Origin: Silicimonas algicola
GTDB taxonomy: Bacteria > Pseudomonadota > Alphaproteobacteria > Rhodobacterales > Rhodobacteraceae
Length of the DNA stretch: 64,000 nucleotides
Direction: 5' to 3'
Assembly: GCF_003148765.1 (NCBI RefSeq)
Contig: NZ_QGGV01000009.1
Location: forward strand, 62,001 to 126,000
The translations under genes and the position numbers were made by a program. Positions 1 to 9,185 of this stretch are shown piece by piece. Numbering within the stretch: the stretch's first letter is position 1; every line of letters starts with the position of its first letter. The notes beneath the pieces are model-generated. The model had not been told where the DNA came from. It was given only the letters and a program-made list of their open reading frames with translations, and ran no database searches.

Positions 1-254
1 GCTCCTTCGACCGCTGCTATGGGCAGAGCGGCCTGGGTTACGAGGCGGACCCTGTCGCGGCCGCCGACGAGCGGAAAGATGGTCCAGCGCTCCCGGTCGA
101 GCTCATAGGCGACGGTCCGGTCGACCTTGTCGAGCTGGTTTCCCGGCTCGCGGTCGCTGATGAGGCCCAGGCTAGCGTTCCATATGGGCCACACCCCCCA
201 GGCCAGCAGAGGCATGAGGATAGCAAGGAAGAGGAGGCGCCCAAGGATCCGCAC
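1..254 (-). CDS. Membrane-anchored protein of the CapC/CapA cluster, C-terminus off the window
   Basis: Reading the minus strand from a GTG at 254 gives an open frame to the left edge, 84 residues visible. A strong GGAGGGGAG ribosome site lies about 7 nt before the GTG, and the start follows the stop of the CapC-like gene by only 2 nt, so the two are surely co-transcribed. The first 25 residues form one hydrophobic segment (LLFLAILMPLLAWGVW) after a short basic start; the rest (ISDREPGNQLDKVDRTV and following) is hydrophilic, suggesting a periplasmic domain held by an N-terminal anchor. I do not recognise the family. Its position as third gene of the capA-capC-like transcript suggests a role in export or anchoring of the polymer. 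Confidence 0.65.
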   Translation of the reverse strand, partial: MRILGRLLFLAILMPLLAWGVWPIWNASLGLISDREPGNQLDKVDRTVAYELDRERWTIFPLVGGRDRVRLVTQAALPIAAVEG

Positions 255-256
255 GC

Positions 257-3200
257 CTAGCTCCCCTCCACCAGGAGCCACGCCAGTCGGCCGTGGACGA
301 AGCGCGACACCACCAAGGGGTCCGGATCGCCAGGGACAACCTTGACCGCGTCGGCCGGCTCCCTCGCGCCGATATTCGCCATGGCGATCGGCGCCCCGCC
401 GGGATCGGTGATTAAGAGAAAGGTCTGGGCGCTCGCCGGGTCTGCGAGCCGAGTGAGCCTGAGCTGGGAGAACTCCTGCTGCAGACGCGCCAGGGACACC
501 GCGTCGCGGTGGAGAAGGAAGTCATCGACGAGAGCACGGGCGCGGGCGGGAAGGGGCTGCACTGTGGCGGGGGCAGGCGCCAGTAGGGCGTCGAGAGGCT
601 CCGCCTCAACCGTAGGAATCGCCAGCGCCTCGAATAGCGCCGCTTCGATATCATCCGTCAGCCGCTCGGCGAAGCTCGACCGCAGGATGGGGGACAGCCA
701 GACCGCCGCGACCCCTTGGGTAGCTTTGGGCTCGAGGTGCCGGGCCAGCGGCACCTGCCCTATCTCGTATCTTACCCGGTCGGCCCCGCCGTCCACGAGG
801 CCTACCTCGAAACCCAGCTCGAGGAGGTCCCTGCGGAGATTGCCAGCGAGGGCGGTGGGCGGCTCCTCTCCGAGCCCGGAGCGGTCGAAGGCCAGGAGGG
901 CCTCGAGGGAAGCCACGTCCCCCTCAAGCGGGGCAGCCATGCCGCGCACAAGGAGGTGCATAAGCGGCTCCTCTTCCGCCTGGCGAACCACCGCGCGGCT
1001 CGCCAACGCGTAGAGCGAGAAGGGTGCGTCCGCCCGAAGCACGTCCGCCTCCCCTCCCCGCCCTGCCCCTGGATGGGCTCCGGCGACGAGCAGCGCGCGT
1101 GCCTTGAGCGCACCGTACAAGGCGAGGCCCGCCTCAAGGGTGCCGATGTCGGGGAGCGGCCGGGGCACGTAGACCGCGTAGCTCCCCTGCCCCCCGACCC
1201 GGAAGGCGAACGCCCCCCAATGTCGGCGCGACGAGTCGCCCTTTGGCCGGGGCAACAGCAGCACATGATCGCTGCCGCTGCGCCTGTGCCGGTGGAGCAG
1301 GAGCTGGTAGTCGAGAGCCCGGGCAGAGGTGTCGATCGCCGCCAGCCTCGCCGCGTCGGGCTCCGGCCCCGCGGCGAGGCTTTCCAGCAGTGGTGCGAGG
1401 ACCGCTCGGTCGAGGTAGATCAGCTCCTCTGTCCGCGGCGGGCGATACTCTTTGCTGCCCGCTTGGGCGATCCTGTCGAGCATCCACTCGACGAGGAACC
1501 CATCGAGGCTCGAAGTGCCCTCGACCTTGGCCACAGTGGCTAAGGCACCGAGCCCAGCTAGCGCGTTGCGGACAGCCTCTTCGCCCACGAACAGCTCGGC
1601 GAAACCGCCGCGTGCGGTGTCGCGCTGCAGGTTAGCCTCCTCTCCGCCGCCGAAGTCCACCTCGAGGTCTCCGAAAAGAACCTGGAGGCGCGGCAGGTCC
1701 AACACATCAGGGATGGCTCCGTCCACCTGAAGGCGGGCTCCTGGACCCAAGGAGCCGCGGAGCTGTAGCGTCCCCATCGCGTCGAGCATCTCGTGAAAGG
1801 CTTGGAAGAAGGTCCCGAGCTCCCCCGCCACGCCCAGGGCCTCGCCGCCGTTCCGTGAACTGGTGCCGGCGACCGCTAGGGCGCCGACGCCAGGCTCCCC
1901 GAGCAGTGCGGCGCCGGCCGAGACCAGGAGGGGGACCTCCAGCGGATCGGGCACTTGGACAGTCAGGCCGCCTGAGGCGGAGGGGTCCAACACATAAGTG
2001 CCACCGTGGGCCGCGCCCTTTCCGGAGAGGATCAGGTACCGCCCGTTGGCCAGCGAGAGGTCGAAGCGCGCCTCAGCCAGGAGGGCGGAGGCGCGCGCCA
2101 TGGCCTCCGGCTCGGCCCCCCGCTCTAGTAGCAGCTCAACTCCTCGCCGAAACGCGTCCAGCTCGCCAGGGGTCGCCTGCGATATCCCGGCGCCGCCGAG
2201 GGTCAGATAGGCGCCCATAGTGGCGCGTACCACCGCGTCGCCCAGCTCTTCCACCTGCGCCACCGCTGGTAGGCTCTCCGTGGGCGTCGGCGGGGCGGGC
2301 AGCCAGGCATCGGGCAGGCGCACAGGCTTGAGGGCAAAGCCGATCAGGCTCCCCAGCGCCGCACCCACGAGCGACACCTGCAGCACGGCCCGGCTGAAGC
2401 GCGCAGCGATCTGCTTCTCATGCATTTTCATCGCCATCAGCGTCGAGAGCAGGTATCCGAAGCCGAAATAGTCGGTGACCTTGATCTCCCAGCCAGTCCA
2501 TAGAAGTGCGTGGCCGAGCAGGAGCTTGTAGGCAAAGCTGACGTTGAAGAAGAGGATGAGCTTGCGCGCGCCCTCGATGGTCGCGTCCGCGAAGAAGCGC
2601 GAACGCAGGAGCATTGTGGCGACCCCCAGGACCACGAAGGCCTCGGCGAAGGATGCCAATACTTTGACCGGCTGGTACCACTGCAGCGCGATCAGCGCAG
2701 GGATCAGGATGCCGCTGAAGTCCCAGCCGTAGAGCAGGTTCATCCGCGAGGCGATCACGGCCGTCGTGACTAGGATAATGTAGGACTTAGGACTCGCCAA
2801 GATCGAGCTTGCGAAGCCTTCGTAGAGGTAGCCGACCTCGCTGATGCGGAAGTTGGTGAACTCGATCAGCACGAAGCGCACGAGGAGCCATGTAACGCCG
2901 ATTGTCACCGCCGCCGAAGCGAGACCCCGCAGCAGCCCGGGCTTCCAGAACTGGTTGGCGAGGAGCGAGATAATGATGAGGCCAAAGCTATGCAGGTCAC
3001 TGCGGTAGTCGAAGCGGATGCCGTGGCGCTCGACGAGCCAGGCGCCCAATTCCGGCAGCGCCCAGGCGTCGAAGACCAAGCGCACGAGCACACTGGTAAG
3101 CACGAGTGCGAGGAAGCGGTCGCGGCCGAAAACGCTGCTCCAGGTCCGCCCGCCCGACCACCTTTCGGAGAAGGTCCAGACAATCAGATAGGTTACGATC

Positions 3201-3400
3201 GCCTCGACGATAACCACGCCCGCGGCGAGCGGCTTGGCGATGAGGAGGGGGACGAGGTAACCCGGCACGACGAGCCCCGATAGAACCCAACCGAAGCGCA
3301 GGTTGAAGAAGGCGACGACGAACACGCCGAGCCAAGTCGTGGTGATGACCGAGCTCGCGAGGCTTCCTTCCGGAAAGATATCAAGGACGAAGCCCCCCAT
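257..3400 (-). CDS. Giant CapC/PgsC-like membrane protein with two CapC-like halves and a soluble C-terminal region
   Basis: 1,047 residues; ordinary CapC/PgsC (membrane subunit of poly-gamma-glutamate synthase) has about 150. Residues 1-370 are strongly hydrophobic with many membrane spans. The motif FGWVLSGLVVPGYLVPL near residue 36 recurs as LYGWDFSGILIPALIAL near residue 228, each followed by a span rich in V, E and A, so the membrane region looks like two tandem CapC-like units. From about residue 370 the protein is soluble, has no motif I know, and reads as folded rather than low complexity. It starts 4 nt after the stop of the CapA-like gene and ends 2 nt before the next start, so the three genes form one minus-strand operon. 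Likely role, by family: the polymer-conducting membrane part of a CapB/CapC synthase. The chemical nature of the polymer is not shown by the sequence. Confidence 0.75.
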   Translation of the reverse strand: MGGFVLDIFPEGSLASSVITTTWLGVFVVAFFNLRFGWVLSGLVVPGYLVPLLIAKPLAAGVVIVEAIVTYLIVWTFSERWSGGRTWSSVFGRDRFLALVLTSVLVRLVFDAWALPELGAWLVERHGIRFDYRSDLHSFGLIIISLLANQFWKPGLLRGLASAAVTIGVTWLLVRFVLIEFTNFRISEVGYLYEGFASSILASPKSYIILVTTAVIASRMNLLYGWDFSGILIPALIALQWYQPVKVLASFAEAFVVLGVATMLLRSRFFADATIEGARKLILFFNVSFAYKLLLGHALLWTGWEIKVTDYFGFGYLLSTLMAMKMHEKQIAARFSRAVLQVSLVGAALGSLIGFALKPVRLPDAWLPAPPTPTESLPAVAQVEELGDAVVRATMGAYLTLGGAGISQATPGELDAFRRGVELLLERGAEPEAMARASALLAEARFDLSLANGRYLILSGKGAAHGGTYVLDPSASGGLTVQVPDPLEVPLLVSAGAALLGEPGVGALAVAGTSSRNGGEALGVAGELGTFFQAFHEMLDAMGTLQLRGSLGPGARLQVDGAIPDVLDLPRLQVLFGDLEVDFGGGEEANLQRDTARGGFAELFVGEEAVRNALAGLGALATVAKVEGTSSLDGFLVEWMLDRIAQAGSKEYRPPRTEELIYLDRAVLAPLLESLAAGPEPDAARLAAIDTSARALDYQLLLHRHRRSGSDHVLLLPRPKGDSSRRHWGAFAFRVGGQGSYAVYVPRPLPDIGTLEAGLALYGALKARALLVAGAHPGAGRGGEADVLRADAPFSLYALASRAVVRQAEEEPLMHLLVRGMAAPLEGDVASLEALLAFDRSGLGEEPPTALAGNLRRDLLELGFEVGLVDGGADRVRYEIGQVPLARHLEPKATQGVAAVWLSPILRSSFAERLTDDIEAALFEALAIPTVEAEPLDALLAPAPATVQPLPARARALVDDFLLHRDAVSLARLQQEFSQLRLTRLADPASAQTFLLITDPGGAPIAMANIGAREPADAVKVVPGDPDPLVVSRFVHGRLAWLLVEGS

Positions 3401-3403
3401 TGC

Positions 3404-5695
3404 TTAACGACGCGCCCTGGTGGGAGACGCCAGGGGCTCGGGCAGGAGCGCCGGCCGCGGCACGGCCTTTGAAGAGAAGAGATCGGCGGGCCAGAGCCGC
3501 ACGAGGCCCGGGTCGCCGGTCCAGGCCTCGGCGCCCGGCAACACGTCCCGCGCAAGCGTCACCACTGTCTCATCGTGCACGAGCAGGAACTCATGTCGGG
3601 GAGAGGGCTCGGTCCCGGGCGGGGCCCAGCGGATGACCCGGATCGCGTCGAAGTCGGCCGTGGCCGTGCCCTCGGCGGGCGGGGTAAGACGCACCCGCAC
3701 CTGCAGGAGCCCGGCCCCTTCCGGCGCACGAAGGTCCAGCCGGAACGGCCGCCACTCCCCGCCCGTTGTCTCGAGCGGGACCTCTGCCCAGCCGCTCTCG
3801 GCCGGGTCGGCCATCGGCTCGGCAGCCTCGGACTGGAACTCGGGGCGTGACCCATAGTTCAGCGGGTCGCCCTCGGTCCTCGGAAAGAAAGCGGCCCCCA
3901 ATGCGACATCGGCGCCGAATGTTGAGCGCAGCATGCCCGTGACCGTGAGATCACTTCCCCCCTCGACAGCTAGGCGCCGGATGTGGGTGACCGAGACGGG
4001 CTCCGGGCTGAGTGCGGATCGCCACAGGCGGACCCCGACCCGGCCCTCCTGTGCGAAGTCGGCCCCCGCAACCTTGCCTCCGCCTTCGATCGACCAAAGA
4101 GGGGCTCCGTCCGGGAACACCGCCCCAACAAGGTCGTCCTCGAAGGCGCCGGTCCAGAGGACGTCCCGGCCGAGGCGTGAGGCGGAACCAGGCGCGGCGC
4201 GGAGGCCGCGGACGAACCATTCTGGAGGCACTCGGTAGATGCTGCCTGCGCCGTCGCTCCCTACCGCCGGCAACATCGACTCGATCCGGCGCGCCGCGCC
4301 AGCCAAGTCCACCTCCATTGCCCCATTTTCCATTACAAAGCGACCCGGCTCGCGCCCCGCGGCACCGCGCGCGACGTGCCGTGCCAAATCCCCCACCAGC
4401 CCCTTTGGAGTGTAGCGCTCGATCATCAGCGCCTCGGCATAAGCCCGCACGATCTCGCCGCGTCGGAGATGGACGGCGACGAGATAGGTCTCGAAGGTCT
4501 CCCGCCGGTCCTGGTCGAAGAGGAAGTTTCCCAGAGTCCAGGCGACGAGGGAATCCTGCCCTTCCACCTCCACGTGGCGGAAACCGCCGACCACATGGGG
4601 ATGGTGGTTCATCACCAGTGTCGCGCCCGCCCCGAGTGCCGCCTCGGTGTTCGCCAAGACGCTGGCCGAAGGCGAGGCCTCGTATTCGAAACCGCCATGG
4701 ATCATGACGACCACGGCGTCGCTTTCTTGGCGAGCCGCCAACACGGCTTGCCGTATTAACCCGGGGTCGCAGGCCGCGGCGCCGCCCTTGCCCTCGTCGG
4801 CCACGTAGGAGACCTCATGATCAAGCCCGAGGATGGTGGTGCAGCCAATGAAGGCCAGCTTTACCGCCCCGCCCGATGAGGTTGGCACCTCAACCAAGGC
4901 CGGCGCCCACGCCGTCGCTACGTCCGGCCCCGCCCCGAAATGGCCGGCCGTCGGCCCGCTGAATCCGGCCTCCTCAAGCGCGCGGATCGTAGAGGCTATG
5001 CCCTCCTCGAGGGCGTCGAAGAGGTGATTGTTGCCGAGGTCCACGACATCCACCCCCGCGAGCCGCAGCCCCTTAGCCGCGGCTGTGTCACTACCGAAGG
5101 CATAGACCTTCATGGGGTGGAACCGTTCCGGTCGAGGACCGGCGGGGGGGAAGTAGGGATCCTCCAGCAGCGGCGTCTCGAGGTTGAGCGCGGTCAGGTC
5201 GGCGCCGGCGAGGAGCGGCGCCACTGCCTCCAGCAGCGCGGCGTGTTCCTCAGCTCCTGCGCCGGGCCGCAGGAGCCCATCCGAAAGCTCGCCGTCGCCG
5301 TTGGCGTCGTAGAAACGCCGCCCGAACATCGTATCGCCGACGAAATGCAGCGAGATCGTCTCTCCATCGTCAGGAGTGAGCCGCATGAGCAGAGGCTCGT
5401 CGGTGCTGGCGGCTCGGGTCCGGGACAGGTAATTGGGATGCGCGGCGGTCACCCATTGCGCGCCGGAGGCAGCCGGCAGAACAAAGCAACCATCCGAGCC
5501 CGCCTCCGTTTGATCTGTCGCGGAGCGGACCGTCGCATGGGGCAAGGCCTCTCCCGCAAGGCCCACGACGCAGCCACGTATCTCCGAAGCTCGCGACTCG
5601 ATTGGCTGTGCCATACCAGCCGAAGGCCAGAGAAGCGAACTAACCAGTAAGCTGAGCGCGTAGCGACCGAGTGAAATCACAACATTCGAATTCAT
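3404..5695 (-). CDS. Secreted CapA/PgsA-like metallophosphatase-fold protein with extra domains
   Basis: About 763 residues from ATG 5695 (GGTGG just upstream); an in-frame ATG at 5746 is an alternative but would push the signal peptide inward. The N-terminus (SLGRYALSLLVSSLLWPSAGMAQ) is a cleavable-type signal peptide. Residues about 35-90 resemble a carboxypeptidase-regulatory-like beta domain. The CapA core follows with its hallmark motifs: FVGDTMFGR, LNLETPL, LGNNHLFD, IHGGFEYE, NHHPHVVGG and NFLFDQ, which supply the metal-binding D, N and H residues of this family. After about residue 430 comes a long region with beta-sandwich character, absent from ordinary CapA (about 380-410 residues). 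CapA proteins act outside the cytoplasmic membrane in synthesis or transport of poly-gamma-glutamate. First gene of the capA-capC operon. Confidence 0.8.
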   Translation of the reverse strand: MNSNVVISLGRYALSLLVSSLLWPSAGMAQPIESRASEIRGCVVGLAGEALPHATVRSATDQTEAGSDGCFVLPAASGAQWVTAAHPNYLSRTRAASTDEPLLMRLTPDDGETISLHFVGDTMFGRRFYDANGDGELSDGLLRPGAGAEEHAALLEAVAPLLAGADLTALNLETPLLEDPYFPPAGPRPERFHPMKVYAFGSDTAAAKGLRLAGVDVVDLGNNHLFDALEEGIASTIRALEEAGFSGPTAGHFGAGPDVATAWAPALVEVPTSSGGAVKLAFIGCTTILGLDHEVSYVADEGKGGAAACDPGLIRQAVLAARQESDAVVVMIHGGFEYEASPSASVLANTEAALGAGATLVMNHHPHVVGGFRHVEVEGQDSLVAWTLGNFLFDQDRRETFETYLVAVHLRRGEIVRAYAEALMIERYTPKGLVGDLARHVARGAAGREPGRFVMENGAMEVDLAGAARRIESMLPAVGSDGAGSIYRVPPEWFVRGLRAAPGSASRLGRDVLWTGAFEDDLVGAVFPDGAPLWSIEGGGKVAGADFAQEGRVGVRLWRSALSPEPVSVTHIRRLAVEGGSDLTVTGMLRSTFGADVALGAAFFPRTEGDPLNYGSRPEFQSEAAEPMADPAESGWAEVPLETTGGEWRPFRLDLRAPEGAGLLQVRVRLTPPAEGTATADFDAIRVIRWAPPGTEPSPRHEFLLVHDETVVTLARDVLPGAEAWTGDPGLVRLWPADLFSSKAVPRPALLPEPLASPTRARR

Positions 5696-6057
5696 CACCA
5701 CCAAGATGCGCACATCAGAACCCACGTCCACTTTTCTTTTATACATCTAGACACGCCAGCTCAGCGGCATAAAGGTACAATGGTGGGTGGATCTCTTCTT
5801 ATCGTCATTATCTCGTTTCTGCTGAGCTTAAGTATCAGGCCTTACAGCCCGTACGGTGGCGGAGCACGCGGTCAGCCTTGGCGCCTTCAAGTTGGTGCTT
5901 CGCGATCACCACCTCAATGGCGCTGCGAAGACGATGACAGCCCGCAAGTCGGATTCGTCTTGCGCTCACGTGCTTTGTGTCTTTCAGCGGAAGTGCTGTT
6001 GGTGAGCGCGACTGTGTCCTCAAGCTTGGGATTGTCTCCCGCCGAACACCTACAGAA
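5696..6057. other. Divergent control region between the capA-capC arm and the sensor gene
   Basis: About 360 bases separate the start of the CapA-like gene (minus) and the chosen start of the CHASE2 sensor (plus). It must hold promoters for both arms. The A+T-rich stretch around 5730-5840 is the most promoter-like part. A 62-codon minus-strand ORF at 5835-6023 has no recognisable content and I do not accept it as a gene. No clear inverted-repeat operator was seen. Confidence 0.4.
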
Positions 6058-8640
6058 ATGACCCGATCTTACGCTGTCATCGCCATTAGCGTTACATTCG
6101 TAACAGGTGCGCTTCACGTCTTTGGCCTGTTCGTGGCGCCCAACGGCATGGCCTACGACACTTGGCTGCAGCTCCGCCCTACTCCCGTCTCCGCCGTGCT
6201 GGTGGTAGAAGTGCCGGACGGGGCGCAGGACCGGCCCGCGGCCGCTTGGGGCGAGCTTGCCCAAGACCTCCGGGGCCTTGGGGCGCGGCAGATCGTCTTC
6301 GCCTTCGACCCCCATGCGGCGGACGCATTAGGCCCCTCACCGGGCCTCGCTGGGGACGACCTCACGGTGGGCCGCCTCGCTCGCCAGTTTGGGAGCAGCT
6401 CTGAGGAATGGGAGTTCCTTACCCCGGCACCGCCAACCGGCACGACCTGGGGCGCCGTCTTTGTCCCTCCGGCCGAATACGGCATCCATCGCCGGCAGCC
6501 CATTTCTATCACGGTCGACGGGGAAGTGGTGCCGAGCCTTGTTGGCTTGGCAGCTGAAAGGGCCGGCGCCACGGACGTTCCGCCGCCCGGCACCAGTTTT
6601 CTGCTGCGTTTCCCCGAGAGTGCGGACCGCGTACCGCGCATCGAGTTGGGGCGCGTTCTGGAGGGTGAAGTCGTTCGCGACCTCTTCGACGGGCGCACAA
6701 TCCTCGTGGGTGTCGCAGAGGGGCCAGCAGCGGTTGGCCTCACTACCCCAATTTCGCCAGATGCGCCAACGACCCGGCCGCTGGACTTCAGCGCCATCGC
6801 TCTCGAGACGCTTCTGAACAGGCGCACTGTCAGGGATCTTGAACTCGTTCCCGCGTCCTTCCTCCTACTAGCGACGACCTTGGCCGGGGCGCTCGTTTAC
6901 AGCCGCGTCGGGCCAAAGAACTGGCCCTGGGCGATGGCGCTCGTCCTCGCGGGGATCGTGCTCCTAGGCACCGCGGCGCTCGAGGCGGGCGACAGGCTCC
7001 TCCCTGTGACCGAGATTATCTTTTCACAGGTCCTCGTGTCGATCCTGGTCTGGCAGAACCGCGAGGGGAACCAGGACAGAATGCTGCGCGGCCTGCTACG
7101 GCAATTCTCGTCCGAGGACAGCGGTCGCAGGGCGGAGGCGGCCCTGCCGCCTGACTGGCCCGTGCTCTGCTCTATGACTCGGAGGCTCCTGGGGCTGCGC
7201 CGGTCTATATTCCTCGTGCCCGGTAAGCGTCCGTCCCGGCTGGAGCAGGCCGCGGCCATCGGGTGCTGCCTAGCCGACCTGCCGGACGACTGCCTTGATC
7301 CGCGCCGGCCGCCCTACCTGGATGCCGCCCGCGCCGGCGAGCCTGTCCAGGTCCCTAGCACTTTCCTGGACTGCGCCAGCGAGGATGAGCTCATCTATCT
7401 CGCCCCGATGAGGCGCAACGGCGCAGCAGCTGGCTATTGGGCTTTCACGGTCGCCGGGGATGAAGCAACGGAAGTCCCCGACATGCATCGCGCCCTGCAG
7501 ACCGCGGCCGACCTGCTCGACGACGAGCGGAAACCTGCAGGACTTCGATATGACTCCGCCACGAAGGCAGTCGACGCCCTGCTTTACAGCAGGCTAGGCT
7601 CTATGAGCCTTCGGGCCCGGATGCTGGACAGCATCCTCGACGAGGTGTCCACCGCTCTCGTCGTCTTCGACCAACTCGGCCGCGTCCTGCACGCGAACGG
7701 CCCCATGTCGCCGCTGACGGCGGCGATTGGTGTCCCTCTAGATGCGCTCACTCCGTCGGACTTGATGGCGGCCCTTTGCCGCCTCCCTGAGGAGCAGGGC
7801 TCACGCCTGACCCGCCGCGTGCTCCTGGAGGGGTCAGGAATCGAACTGCCGGCGCTGGTGGATGTAGAGGGGCGCCGCTATCTCCTCAGGTTCTCGCCCC
7901 TCCGCCCTTCTCCAAGGCCCGGGATTTCCGAAGGGTTAATGTGCGAGCTCCTCGACGTGACCGACCTCGTCCGGCTTGCGCAGTTCCAGCGGAGCTTCGT
8001 CCAGCATGTCGGCCTGCAGCTCCGACATGAGGTCGCCACGATCCACATGGCGGCGACCCTCATGGCCGACGAGCGTCTCCCCGAGGGAAAGCGGCGCCGA
8101 TCCAGCGCCCACCTCCAGGCGGCCGTCGAGAGGACGCTTGAGCGGCTCGCCAAGGTCGAGACCTTCATGGAGGAGGAGATCGAGACGCGATCCGCCGTTG
8201 TCCTGCCGGTGGACCCTGCGCTTGCCCTAAAATCGGCCCTCGCGACAGTCGCTGAAGCGGCCGAGCAGAAAGGAGTGCGCCTCGAGGCCCAGCGATCGAG
8301 CTTGGCCGGGCTGGTCATTGCCGACCCTCTTGAACTGCGCAGCCTGCTTGGCGCACTCCTGCGGCTTCTGGTTGGGGACGCGCGTCGCGAGACGGAGGTC
8401 TCCGTGACCTTCGAAGAGGGAACGACCGTGGTCGAGATCTTCCTCCGAAACAACGGCCTCGGATTGCCACAGGCTCGGCTCGAGGCTATCCTTCGCGGCG
8501 AGGAGGAGCCGCAATCGACCGAGCTCCGCGACCTGCGCCATGGCGTGCGCGCAGCCGAGCGCTGGGGCGGCCGCCTCGTCGGCGAGGGGAGGCCGGGCGT
8601 AGGCTTCCAGTTCGGTCTGACCATGACAAGGTTTACCTGA
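6058..8640 (+). CDS. CHASE2-type membrane sensor with degenerate histidine-kinase core
   Basis: About 860 residues from ATG 6058; the frame is open to 5977 but the first membrane span (YAVIAISVTFVTGALHVFG) begins right after ATG 6058. Layout: TM1, an extracytoplasmic region of about 230 residues with CHASE2 features (IVFAFD strand, DGRTILVG then ALETLL near its end), three close membrane spans (about 262-340), a linker, a PAS-like region (TALVVFDQLGRVLHANG), then a DHp-like helix with LRHEVATIH (His near 658) and an ATPase-like end. The N-box lacks the usual Asn (LLGALLRLLVGDA) and the G1 box is NNGLGLP rather than DxGxG, so ATP binding may be impaired. It is followed 16 nt later by a receiver gene, probably its partner. 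It lies between the arms of the Cap-like module, so it likely tunes polymer production. Confidence 0.75.
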   Translation: MTRSYAVIAISVTFVTGALHVFGLFVAPNGMAYDTWLQLRPTPVSAVLVVEVPDGAQDRPAAAWGELAQDLRGLGARQIVFAFDPHAADALGPSPGLAGDDLTVGRLARQFGSSSEEWEFLTPAPPTGTTWGAVFVPPAEYGIHRRQPISITVDGEVVPSLVGLAAERAGATDVPPPGTSFLLRFPESADRVPRIELGRVLEGEVVRDLFDGRTILVGVAEGPAAVGLTTPISPDAPTTRPLDFSAIALETLLNRRTVRDLELVPASFLLLATTLAGALVYSRVGPKNWPWAMALVLAGIVLLGTAALEAGDRLLPVTEIIFSQVLVSILVWQNREGNQDRMLRGLLRQFSSEDSGRRAEAALPPDWPVLCSMTRRLLGLRRSIFLVPGKRPSRLEQAAAIGCCLADLPDDCLDPRRPPYLDAARAGEPVQVPSTFLDCASEDELIYLAPMRRNGAAAGYWAFTVAGDEATEVPDMHRALQTAADLLDDERKPAGLRYDSATKAVDALLYSRLGSMSLRARMLDSILDEVSTALVVFDQLGRVLHANGPMSPLTAAIGVPLDALTPSDLMAALCRLPEEQGSRLTRRVLLEGSGIELPALVDVEGRRYLLRFSPLRPSPRPGISEGLMCELLDVTDLVRLAQFQRSFVQHVGLQLRHEVATIHMAATLMADERLPEGKRRRSSAHLQAAVERTLERLAKVETFMEEEIETRSAVVLPVDPALALKSALATVAEAAEQKGVRLEAQRSSLAGLVIADPLELRSLLGALLRLLVGDARRETEVSVTFEEGTTVVEIFLRNNGLGLPQARLEAILRGEEEPQSTELRDLRHGVRAAERWGGRLVGEGRPGVGFQFGLTMTRFT

Positions 8641-8656
8641 GCGGGAGAGGGGCCGG

Positions 8657-9022
8657 ATGCCGCGTGTGATGCTTATTGAGGACGACGAACTTTTGCGGGA
8701 CCTCCTGCAGATCCGGCTAGAGGTTGAGGACTACGAGGTGGTCACGGCATCCGACGGCCTCGAGGGTCTCTCCCTGCTGGAGCTGGAGCGCTGCAACGCC
8801 GTCGTGCTCGACCTAATGATGCCAGTCATGGACGGGCTGCAGTTCATGAGGGCGCTGGCCGACGCCTTGGCCGATCCGCCGCCCGTGGTCGTGCTTTCGG
8901 CACTCCACCGCCCGGCGGTCGAGACCGATCTGCTGGCGGCAGGCGTCCGAGAGATCCTGCGCAAGCCGGTGGACCTGGAGATGTTCCTGTCAAAGCTCGC
9001 CGCACTAACGGGGCGGGGCTGA
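8657..9022 (+). CDS. Single-domain response regulator (CheY-like receiver)
   Basis: 121 residues, a receiver domain only. The acidic pair D9/D10 (LIEDD), phosphoacceptor D52 (VVLDLMMPVMDG), the conserved S (VVLSAL) and K103 (LRKPVD) are all present, so this should be phosphorylatable. There is no output domain. It lies 16 nt after the CHASE2 sensor with a GGAGAGG-type site before the ATG, and ahead of the CapB-like gene, so all three plus-strand genes may form one operon. Its output must be a protein contact; a partner within the Cap-like complex is a reasonable guess. Confidence 0.9.
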   Translation: MPRVMLIEDDELLRDLLQIRLEVEDYEVVTASDGLEGLSLLELERCNAVVLDLMMPVMDGLQFMRALADALADPPPVVVLSALHRPAVETDLLAAGVREILRKPVDLEMFLSKLAALTGRG

Positions 9023-9185
9023 AGCGCATGGCCAAATCCTTGGCCCTCCCGCGCCCTGGAGCCGCCAGCTTGCGCGTTCTCTTCGCCTGCCGCCTGTCTC
9101 CGTGTCGCGGCGGGGCGGATCCTGCATCACTTTCCAAGCGGCCCGACGGCTCGGCCTTGGTCCGCGCCCTCCGCAGTGCCTGGGG

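Noticed and set aside
5835-6023. 62-codon minus-strand ORF in the divergent control region
   Set aside because: No recognisable content and no ribosome site; possibly a trace of an older gene but not supportable.
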